From: Drosophila miranda
Lineage: Eukaryota > Arthropoda > Insecta > Diptera > Drosophilidae
DNA: 64,000 nucleotides
Direction: 5' to 3'
Assembly (NCBI RefSeq): GCF_003369915.1
Contig: NC_046676.1
Coordinates: 9,393,501-9,457,500 of the forward strand
The stretch's first letter is position 1. Each line of letters starts with the position of its first letter. A model generated the notes under the pieces. It saw only the letters and a list, made by a program, of their open reading frames with translations, was not told the DNA's origin and did no database searches. A program made the translations under genes and the position numbers. Shown piece after piece: positions 12,236 to 20,230 of this stretch.

Positions 12236-12814
12236 CAATACAATCTCACATGGTTAGGGACATTTAACATAAAAATAAAAGGAATTTGCAATCATGAATA
12301 TGTCTGCCTAAACTAAATATTATCTCCGTCCGTCAAGTACTTATGCTTATCTCCCTCAAAATGCACTAGAAGATGTTGGATCTTTGAATTGGGACAACGC
12401 CCGAATGTAAACGCGTTTGTCATGGTTGGGTGGGTAAAGACTAGGGACATATATCACCGCTGTTCCCTCCATCAGACAGAAGACGAACTACACTTTTTCT
12501 AAGCGTTTTCTAAATGCGTATCGGCGCAGAGTGGAAATAAGTTTTTGTTATTGGTTATTGATATTAACGTCGAGATCCTGCTTATTTTTTTTTTGAAGCG
12601 CATTATATTGATTTGTGTCAGGAAAACTGTGTAGCTAGGGGAGAAAGAACCCCGACCAATCCGACGAGCTGGACCCGAGCACAGCAAGAATGCGCGCATT
12701 CGAACCTAGCTTCCTATTAACATGAGGTCAGAAAAAACCATCTATTGGCCACGGTCGGAGTTAGAGCCTAAATAGGCTCTGGCCCTAACTCACTGGCAAA
12801 GACTGAACACTACA
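10781..12814 (+). repeat. 5' long terminal repeat (2034 bp)
   Basis: Bounded by TGTAGTGT and ACACTACA. It contains a purine-rich tract at about 10802-10838, a TATA-like TATATATA at 11063-11070, AATAAA hexamers at 11176-11181 and about 12270, and an A27 run followed by a TA repeat at about 12196-12235. The short frames inside it (60-72 codons) recur identically in the other LTR, as they must, and do not look like proteins. Confidence 0.95.
11063..11070 (+). promoter_or_regulatory. Probable LTR TATA box
   Basis: TATATATA lies about 280 bases into the LTR, roughly 110 bases before an AATAAA at 11176-11181. That order (TATA, start, polyadenylation hexamer) would define U3 and a short R region. 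The same sites recur at 18476-18483 and 18589-18594. The start site itself is not determined. Confidence 0.4.
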
Positions 12815-12820
12815 CAAACA

Positions 12821-12838
12821 TGGCGCCCAACGTGGGGC
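12821..12838 (+). other. Primer binding site for tRNA-Lys
   Basis: TGGCGCCCAACGTGGGGC is the exact complement of the 3' 18 bases (CCA included) of the Drosophila tRNA-Lys(CUU) sequence as I remember it. It begins six bases after the LTR end, where first-strand synthesis would start. Confidence 0.88.
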
Positions 12839-13275
12839 CCGAAAAGTTTTCTTTAAGTCCCATTTAAGCTCTACAAATCCATCCATTTATTTCACATTTG
12901 CTGCACAACAAGTTGTTTTGTATTCGGCTGGAATCGATCGGTGGACTTAGCGATTGCAATTCGGATACCGGATTGATCGACCCTGATAGATCTATGCTGA
13001 GCAAAATAAACAATCTTGACAGGAAACAATCTCAAAGTGTTTTGGATTTACGATGCTCTGGAGAATTTCGGACATCGTCCAGCAATTTGAGATGGTTGTA
13101 GATGAATAACAACAATAGTTACTTAGTTAAAATAGAGGAATGCGCTGGAGGAGAGTTTTCGTTTTGTTGTCTGTTTTCTTGTATTTTGAGATATTGATGA
13201 GCTAAGGAAAGACGGACATTAGGGGATAAGCAATTTGTTTCGAGAAAGTTTTTTGTGTTAGTGAATTAACAATAA
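12839..13275 (+). other. Leader between primer site and gag
   Basis: About 440 bases with no ORF of note; the only one, at 12898-13101, ends well before gag and has no family resemblance. The packaging signal would be expected here, but I cannot see it directly. Confidence 0.5.
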
Positions 13276-14829
13276 ATGGCTAAAATGCCTGTTACTCATA
13301 GTAATGAAAATCTCGATGGCATTCGCGAACAAAGCGATCCGTTTTGCTTTATTTGTAATGAAGTAATCTTGGTCTCTGAGTTAGTTGCAAGTACTCCGTG
13401 TAATCATAGATTTCATAAATGTTGTATAATAGAAGCAATCACGACCACACCGGCTTGTCCGATATGTGCGGCATGCTGCCTTATTTCGCAACTACGTTAT
13501 GGTAACAATACCCTAGCAGCGGAACTTGGTGACGCAGCCGAAGAGGCAGAGACAGGAATCAAAGATATTTCAGCTACAGACTCAGGAGCCCATACTCTGA
13601 GAAGAATGGGAGGCCTTTATAAGAACCGAGGCAGAGGTAGGCCCATCAGTTCGAAAGGAGGCGTGACCACTAGATCAAAATCGCGACTTACAGATCCTAG
13701 TCGGTCAGAGCAGGAAGAAAATTTATTGGGAAAATCGCCAGACGACATAGTAAGGTACATACAGAATGCCTTAAGTGTTCAACAAGAAAATATGATAGAT
13801 GACATGGTGGATATTTTGAATAAAAACATCGAAGAGACAATTCAGAGACAACTGGCTACACTCAATCTAAACATCGCCACACAAGCAGTGGAAAATGTGG
13901 AGACTGGGAATAGGCAGTCCGGCGTACGTGCTTCGTTAGCAGGAAACATCTCAAGTCACAGTAGTAGTAGAAGTAGGTCAAATGCACAGTTAGCACCTGC
14001 AAAGGCAGCTAACATAATTCAAAATTGGCGGCTAAAGTTTGACGGATCGAAGAATGGTATGAGGATGGAAGATTTTATATATCGAATACGCTCTTTAACT
14101 GAACAGAACTTAAATAATGATTATCAAGTACTTTGTGATCACCTGTATCTCTTGTTCGCTAATAAGGCCAGTGATTGGTTTTGGAAATTCCACCGTAACC
14201 ATACCAATTTTTCTTGGGAAACCTTTTGTTTTGAATTTCGCAAACGATTTGAGGACGCTGAAACTGACCTTGACATATGGGAAAAGATAAGGAAACGCAG
14301 ACAAGGCGAAAATGAAGTTTTTGATGATTATCAGTGCGCAATAGAGGATTTAGCAGATAGACTTCAACAAGGCATGTCCGAAAGTCAATTAGTCGAGTTG
14401 CTGATTAGGAATGGTAAACCAAGTTTGCACCATGAGCTACTTCATTTAAGAATATCAAATAGGTCACAATTACGTGTCGAAGTGCGAAAACATGAACAAT
14501 TCTACAATGACATAAAAGCTTGTAAGCCACGAACTTTGCGTTCCTATATTAACGAGCTAACTGACGCGTACGAGAAACAAACTCAGGTAGAATCGAATGC
14601 GCCAGATCCAGAAGTCCTCGCGATTCAACGGAAGCCATCAAACCTAACCTGTTGGAACTGTGAAAAACCTGGTCATCGATTTGATGATTGTCTAGAGCAG
14701 CGCTCTATATTTTGTTATGGTTGTGGCGCTAAGGAAACTTTCAAGCCGAAATGTCCCAGATGTAATCCAGCGGGAAACCGGCCGGCGGGTGTGTCGATCG
14801 ACAAAACCTGGACGCACCCGAAACTGTGA
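13276..14829 (+). CDS. gag: Retrotransposon Gag with N-terminal RING-H2 finger (517 aa)
   Basis: Gag is the structural protein that assembles the virus-like particle and packages element RNA. Here it starts with a full RING-H2 signature: C24, C27, C42, H44, H47, C50, C61, C64 (C-x2-C-x14-C-x-H-x2-H-x2-C-x10-C-x2-C, ending CPIC). That fold is typical of E3 ubiquitin ligases. A basic, Ser/Arg-rich linker and a helical region (about residues 155-200) follow, then a capsid-like region (about 250-430). The nucleocapsid end has a canonical CCHC knuckle (C459, C462, H467, C472) and a second pair of CxxC motifs (C480/C483, C493/C496) where the usual His is missing. The ATG at 13276 is chosen because it opens the frame just before the RING. 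The frame ends with a TGA that overlaps pol. Confidence 0.92.
   Translation: MAKMPVTHSNENLDGIREQSDPFCFICNEVILVSELVASTPCNHRFHKCCIIEAITTTPACPICAACCLISQLRYGNNTLAAELGDAAEEAETGIKDISATDSGAHTLRRMGGLYKNRGRGRPISSKGGVTTRSKSRLTDPSRSEQEENLLGKSPDDIVRYIQNALSVQQENMIDDMVDILNKNIEETIQRQLATLNLNIATQAVENVETGNRQSGVRASLAGNISSHSSSRSRSNAQLAPAKAANIIQNWRLKFDGSKNGMRMEDFIYRIRSLTEQNLNNDYQVLCDHLYLLFANKASDWFWKFHRNHTNFSWETFCFEFRKRFEDAETDLDIWEKIRKRRQGENEVFDDYQCAIEDLADRLQQGMSESQLVELLIRNGKPSLHHELLHLRISNRSQLRVEVRKHEQFYNDIKACKPRTLRSYINELTDAYEKQTQVESNAPDPEVLAIQRKPSNLTCWNCEKPGHRFDDCLEQRSIFCYGCGAKETFKPKCPRCNPAGNRPAGVSIDKTWTHPKL
14772..14778 (+). promoter_or_regulatory. -1 ribosomal frameshift site (G GGA AAC)
   Basis: G_GGA_AAC in the gag frame is a classic X_XXY_YYZ slippery heptamer. 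The -1 frame is closed by TAA at 14763-14765 and open from there through pol, so slippage must occur between 14766 and 14829, and this is the only good heptamer in that gap. GC-rich, self-complementary sequence (CCGGCCGG, CGATCG) follows at once and could form the stimulatory structure. Confidence 0.75.
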
Positions 14830-17800
14830 AGACTCCTAGTATACCCGTAAAATTGTCAAATGAAACAAAGGCAAAAACTAGTTTAGAAAATAAGTTAGAA
14901 GAAGCCAAACCCCATTTCTCTACTATTCCATTACATGTAAGGATAGCTAATTACAATAAGCTTCGCGATAAATTGTTTGGCGAGACTATAAATTCCAAAA
15001 TCCAGCTGACCCAAAGAAGGTCGACGAAGCGATTAAGACAGTATTGGAAATCGATTCGCTCTGACAGAAAAAAACTGGTAGCCGCGATTTTTAGTAAAAC
15101 TGATAACAGACTGTACACAGAAGTATGCATTGAAGGGAATAACTACACTGCGCTCCTAGACTCTGGAGCAACCCTGAGTTGTGTCGGAGGCAAGGCAGCA
15201 CTGGAGTTCCTAGCGTTAGGAAAAACCAAAAAGTGCTCCGGCAACATACGAACTGCTAATGGAACGCCAAGTAAGGTTGTGGGCAAATTACAAACTCAAA
15301 TTACTTATCGAAAGAAAACAGCATGGTTAGATCTTTTTATTATCCCAGGTCTCAAACAAGATATTTATCTCGGGATAGACTTTTGGCATCAGTTTGGATT
15401 AACAGATAGCATCAGCAACGCGCAGGTTTCCGAGCTAGATGTGGGTGGAGAGACTCATGACCAAGAACTCCCCAAGTGGCATCTTTTGTCAAATGAACAA
15501 CAAAGTCGCCTAAAGGCCGTTGTAGAAGTTTTTCCATCATTTGCCAAGCAAGGTTTAGGCAGAACAAATTTGATAACGCATAAAATAGAAGTCGGATCCG
15601 CAACACCCATCAAGCAAAGACATTGGCCAGTGTCACCAGCAATAGAGAAACTAATGTTTGCCGAAGTCGATCATATGTTAGCCCTAGACGTAATTGAAGA
15701 GTCTTCAAGTCCATGGAGCAGTAATTGCGTGTTGGTGCGGAAAGGGGAAAAGAACAGGCTTTGCTTAGATTCGCGTGAGGTAAATAAGGTCACTATAAAG
15801 GATGCTTATCCGTTACCTCATATAGACGGTATTTTGAGTCGATTGCCGCCAGCTAGGTTCATAACAGGCCTAGATATGAAGCACGCCTTTTGGCAGATAC
15901 CACTCGACGAAAAGTCACGGCAATGTACGGCCTTCACAGTGCCAAACAGGCCACTATATCAATATAAAACAATGCCGTTCGGGCTCTGCAATGCTGCGCA
16001 AACCCTCTGTCGACTAATGGACCAGGTTATACCGGCCCATCTAAGAAAATGCGTCTTTGTATATTTAGATGACTTACTTGTGCTGTCAGAGGATTTCGAG
16101 TCACATTTGGTCACGCTTCAGGAAATTTCGGTTTGCCTAAAAAAGGCTAATCTGACTATTAATATTGAGAAGTCCAAGTTTTGTATGCGCGAAATAAAGT
16201 ATTTGGGATTCATCATTCGAGAAGGACAAATTCTGACTGATCCAGGGAAAATAAAGGCCGTCAATGAGTTTCCTGTTCCTACATCTATAAAACAGTTGCG
16301 TCGGTTCTTAGGATTGTCTGGTTGGTATCGGCGATTTGTCGAAAATTATGCCACCATAAGCTTTCCACTGACGGAATTGTTAAAGAACAAAAAGTCTATA
16401 ATTTGGAATGATGATGCCGAAAAAGCTTTCAATCTTCTAAAATCGCGTTTAACATCAGCTCCGATTTTGATTACCCCAGACTTCACAAGCCAATTTATCT
16501 TACTGTGTGATGCAAGTACCTACGGGATAGGTTGTGTCCTGGCGCAAGAGCGTGAGGGAGTGGAACTCCCAATCGCGTATATGTCGGAAAAATTATCGAA
16601 AGCCCAAAGGAACTACACCGTTAGCGAACTGGAATGCTTAGCCGTTATCAAGGGTATAAAAAAATTTCGTGCCTATATAGAAGGTCAAGATTTTGTGGTA
16701 GTAACGGATCATGCGTCTTTAAAATGGTTGATGAAGCAGAAAGATCTTTCTGGAAGACTAGCGAGGTGGTCGATGAAATTACAATCATTCAATTTTTCTA
16801 TTACACATAGGCGAGGGTCAGAAAACGTTGTTGCTGACGCCCTGTCTCGACGTAACCAACCTGCTATAGAAGAATTCGTTGCCAGTGGTCCCATGATTGA
16901 TTTACAGTCAAGTCATTTTAAGTCGCCGGAATATCTTAGCGTGATTCAACGAGTACAAGAGAATCAGTCAAAACTGCTTGATTTAAAAGTTATTGATGGG
17001 TATGTCTATAAAAGAACCGAGTTCAATAGAGACAATGACGGACACGAGGAATCCTGGAAACTTTGGGTACCCTCCGCGATGATCCCCGAAGTATTGCAAC
17101 AAGCACATGATGCGCCAAGCTCTGCACATTGTGGTATGGCTAAGACGGTAGAAAAACTCAAAAGGTATTTCTTCTGGCCCCGAATGGTAAGCCAAATTCG
17201 AGAGTACATCTCAGAATGCCATATTTGTCGATCTACTAAGAGTCCGAACAAAATGTTAAAACCTCCGATGGGCCGACCATTAACATCAGACCGCCCCTTT
17301 CAGTGCTTGTATATGGATCTACTAGGTCCGTACCCCCGTACTAAAAATGGAAACATTGGGTTGTTTATAGTGGTAGACCATAACACGAAATTCCATTTTC
17401 TTAGCCCTCTAAAGAAATTCACGGCGCCAAAAATGTGTGAATACCTGGAAAGCTCCATATTCTACACCTTTGGAGTGCCGGAAGTTGTTCTAACGGATAA
17501 TGGTTCGCAGTTCAAATCAAGTTGTTTCGAAGCTTTTCTTACAAGTTTTGGCATTACACATCGGTGTACGGCTATACATTCTCCTCAGGCCAATGCTAGT
17601 GAACGATTAAACAGATCGGTTCTGGCAGCCATCCGCGCTTATATTGGAAGTGACCATTCCAATTGGGACGCTAATTTGAACGCTATCAATGGTGCACTTA
17701 GAGCAGCGGTGCATCGAAGTACTGGTTATTCACCATATTTCCTTGTTTTTGGTCAGAACATGATTCTGAACGGAGGAGATTATACCCTATTGCGAAACGT

Positions 17801-18137
17801 GGATCTGCTAAGCAACGACGTCCGATTAGAACACTCCGATCTGTTACAACTGGCAAGACAAGACGCTAAGAAAAACATAAAGAAATCACATGAGCTTAAC
17901 GCGAAGAAATATAATCTACGGAGTAGGAACGTACAACTTAAAACGGGTGACGAGGTTTTTGCTCGTAACTTTACCCAGAGCAACGCGAGTAAGAAGTTTA
18001 GTTCGAAGTTAGCTCCGGTTTTCATTTCTGCAAAGGTTCTCAAAAAAAGAAGCCCATATTATTATGAGTTGGTGAACCCAGCAGGGAAAAAGATTGGAGT
18101 TTTCCATCTCAAAGATATTCAGGTGAAGAATAAATAA
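14778..18137 (+). CDS. pol: Retrotransposon Pol: protease, reverse transcriptase, RNase H, integrase
   Basis: The frame has no ATG near its start and lies at -1 relative to gag, so it is read as a Gag-Pol fusion through the slippery site at 14772-14778. With residues counted from the GTG at 14826, the order is: aspartic protease (DSGA, D112), reverse transcriptase with the YLDD box (413-416), RNase H (CDAS, D562; TDHASLKW further on), and integrase. The integrase has an HHCC zinc finger and the catalytic triad D831, D891, E926, giving D-x34-E in the second interval. A C-terminal region ends in HLKDIQ, as in Ty3/gypsy integrases. There is no stop or frameshift, and the enzyme motifs I checked are present. 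Protease-RT-RNaseH-integrase order places it in Ty3/gypsy rather than Ty1/copia. Confidence 0.95.
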   Translation, partial: PAGGCVDRQNLDAPETVKTPSIPVKLSNETKAKTSLENKLEEAKPHFSTIPLHVRIANYNKLRDKLFGETINSKIQLTQRRSTKRLRQYWKSIRSDRKKLVAAIFSKTDNRLYTEVCIEGNNYTALLDSGATLSCVGGKAALEFLALGKTKKCSGNIRTANGTPSKVVGKLQTQITYRKKTAWLDLFIIPGLKQDIYLGIDFWHQFGLTDSISNAQVSELDVGGETHDQELPKWHLLSNEQQSRLKAVVEVFPSFAKQGLGRTNLITHKIEVGSATPIKQRHWPVSPAIEKLMFAEVDHMLALDVIEESSSPWSSNCVLVRKGEKNRLCLDSREVNKVTIKDAYPLPHIDGILSRLPPARFITGLDMKHAFWQIPLDEKSRQCTAFTVPNRPLYQYKTMPFGLCNAAQTLCRLMDQVIPAHLRKCVFVYLDDLLVLSEDFESHLVTLQEISVCLKKANLTINIEKSKFCMREIKYLGFIIREGQILTDPGKIKAVNEFPVPTSIKQLRRFLGLSGWYRRFVENYATISFPLTELLKNKKSIIWNDDAEKAFNLLKSRLTSAPILITPDFTSQFILLCDASTYGIGCVLAQEREGVELPIAYMSEKLSKAQRNYTVSELECLAVIKGIKKFRAYIEGQDFVVVTDHASLKWLMKQKDLSGRLARWSMKLQSFNFSITHRRGSENVVADALSRRNQPAIEEFVASGPMIDLQSSHFKSPEYLSVIQRVQENQSKLLDLKVIDGYVYKRTEFNRDNDGHEESWKLWVPSAMIPEVLQQAHDAPSSAHCGMAKTVEKLKRYFFWPRMVSQIREYISECHICRSTKSPNKMLKPPMGRPLTSDRPFQCLYMDLLGPYPRTKNGNIGLFIVVDHNTKFHFLSPLKKFTAPKMCEYLESSIFYTFGVPEVVLTDNGSQFKSSCFEAFLTSFGITHRCTAIHSPQANASERLNRSVLAAIRAYIGSDHSNWDANLNAINGALRAAVHRSTGYSPYFLVFGQNMILNGGDYTLLRNVDLLSNDVRLEHSDLLQLARQDAKKNIKKSHELNAKKYNLRSRNVQLKTGDEVFARNFTQSNASKKFSSKLAPVFISAKVLKKRSPYYYELVNPAGKKIGVFHLKDIQVKNK

Positions 18138-18193
18138 CAGCATTTTTTTCAGATAATGTACCTTCGAGCAGGTCTTGTTTCATTATCTGTGGT
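18138..18193 (+). other. Spacer between pol and 3' LTR, without a polypurine tract
   Basis: The 56 bases are pyrimidine-rich (a T7 run, TCTTGTTTCATTATC) and end CTGTGGT directly before TGTAGTG. The plus-strand primer of LTR elements is normally a purine run at this point, and none is visible. Confidence 0.7.
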
Positions 18194-19616
18194 TGTAGTG
18201 TCCAACTATTCGAAAATCAAAAGAAAAAAAAAAAAAAGAGAAAGGAAAAGGTCGAACAAGGTACACTTTAGGTACACTTTCTAGAAAGATACTTTTCATA
18301 CCGCCCTCGCTAGCATAGCTCGAAGAAATTGGTGGAATGCAGGAGATCCAGAAGATCGCCCGATTGCACAGTTATGTTAAAGCTTAAAGCTCAGCTTAGG
18401 CATGCAATAGGTACAGGCGAATAGACTTGATTCATGTGAAATCATTCCCCTGCATAGTTTCACTTACGGCACACGTATATATAGATTTTCGTGATTTTCG
18501 CAATCGCAGAGTGAATGGTGAAGACACGTGGAGTTACATAACTTCCAATTTTTCACTATTATCTAATCATCCGCTGTTTATATGGATTAATAAATCCGAA
18601 GAGTGGCGTTAGCTGAACTACCCGAGGGAAAAGTGAAAATAAAGTGAAATTCTTGAAAGAAGCAAAGGGATAGGAGTACTGGAAAATCTTAATACAGCCA
18701 AGCCGGCCAACCAATCTACGGTATCAACTACTAAAACAACCAAGCTGACCGTTTGGGAGTTAGCGCAGTGCACATCCACGGCGGCAAAGTGAAGGCTGAA
18801 CCGTTGACGTTGGGCTAGCTCAATATCGGAAATCATTTACGGCTCGTGAAAGACCAACCACCATACACCACTGCTGGACGTCCGAATATCAGTTTGAACC
18901 TGCCGATCTCGTAAAAAAAAACCGGAGGACATAATCGTCACCAACCTACGAAAACTTACAAAGGATTGAGTAATTAGGCTAGCCTAAACCACATTGCCTC
19001 AGAACCACTCTTGCTGTCAGCAGATTTGTGTTTATTTTGATTCCCGTGTTTCTCAAATTAAATTTCAAGTGCAAGTTCCCGTTTGCCTTTATCACTATCA
19101 CATAAAAATCTATACGCTGCTGCTCTAAGAACCAGCTGATTAGATCCACATATTCATATCTCGTTTATCATTGTGTTGATTAATGTAGTAACTAAATAGC
19201 TTCCTCCAATGAGTAAATTTGTAACGTAACTGACGATTTTGAAAACTGAGCAATATGAGTTCGGGATAATGTGTTTCTCTTTATATATATACATACATTT
19301 ATACTGACCAACCTCTAAATTACACAGTGCATACAAATGAATCCGTCAAAGTCATCTTGGGCCCAACGATACACCGATGAGTTTAACCAATTACTGTGAG
19401 TACCACTAGTGGCTGAAACCACAATGTCTATACACCAATGCAGGCGTAAGTTTGTTGAAGTAGATATATATATACTGATTTGAAAGAATATTACCCCCCT
19501 CAAATGCTCAAATAATTAAGTTTTTTTTTGCTGATCCAAGAAGAAGGAAGTCTGTATATTTTTGTTTATTTGTAAATGTAAGGAATCGGATTATATCTGT
19601 AATTAATGTAAAAAAA

Positions 19617-19647
<31 letters not shown>

Positions 19648-20226
19648 CAATACAATCTCACATGGTTAGGGACATTTAACATAAAAATAAAAGGAATTTG
19701 CAATCATGAATATGTCTGCCTAAACTAAATATTATCTCCGTCCGTCAAGTACTTATGCTTATCTCCCTCAAAATGCACTAGAAGATGTTGGATCTTTGAA
19801 TTGGGACAACGCCCGAATGTAAACGCGTTTGTCATGGTTGGGTGGGTAAAGACTAGGGACATATATCACCGCTGTTCCCTCCATCAGACAGAAGACGAAC
19901 TACACTTTTTCTAAGCGTTTTCTAAATGCGTATCGGCGCAGAGTGGAAATAAGTTTTTGTTATTGGTTATTGATATTAACGTCGAGATCCTGCTTATTTT
20001 TTTTTTGAAGCGCATTATATTGATTTGTGTCAGGAAAACTGTGTAGCTAGGGGAGAAAGAACCCCGACCAATCCGACGAGCTGGACCCGAGCACAGCAAG
20101 AATGCGCGCATTCGAACCTAGCTTCCTATTAACATGAGGTCAGAAAAAACCATCTATTGGCCACGGTCGGAGTTAGAGCCTAAATAGGCTCTGGCCCTAA
20201 CTCACTGGCAAAGACTGAACACTACA
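18194..20226 (+). repeat. 3' long terminal repeat (2033 bp)
   Basis: It matches the 5' LTR base for base as far as I could check, apart from one extra C in a C run near 19494-19499 and two fewer A in the long A run near 19610-19634. The length difference (2034 versus 2033) is fully explained by these two changes. Confidence 0.95.
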
Positions 20227-20230
20227 ACTT
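20227..20230. repeat. Right target-site duplication ACTT
   Basis: Identical to 10777-10780. The following genomic bases GTAGTG, read with the last two bases of the duplication, spell TTGTAGTG, which matches the outer end of the LTR. Confidence 0.9.

Larger units (their letters stand above)
10781..20226 (+). mobile_element. Complete Ty3/gypsy-type LTR retrotransposon with 2-kb LTRs (9.45 kb)
   Basis: The element starts TGTAGTGT and ends ACACTACA, a perfect 8-bp inverted terminal pair, and is flanked by ACTT duplications. Order: 5' LTR (10781-12814), tRNA-Lys primer site, leader, gag (13276-14829), pol in the -1 frame (to 18137), 3' LTR (18194-20226). Only 56 bases separate pol from the 3' LTR, so there is no env. 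The LTRs are 2034 and 2033 bp. Comparing them by eye I found only two differences, both in homopolymers (A27 versus A25, C5 versus C6). Both ORFs are intact, so the insertion is recent and may still be active. Long LTRs, tRNA-Lys priming and the 4-bp duplication point to the Osvaldo/Ulysses group known from D. buzzatii and D. virilis. That assignment is inference and needs an RT tree. Confidence 0.96.

Noticed and set aside
18138..18193. Search for an env gene between pol and the 3' LTR
   Set aside because: Only 56 bases are available, so the element has no envelope gene.
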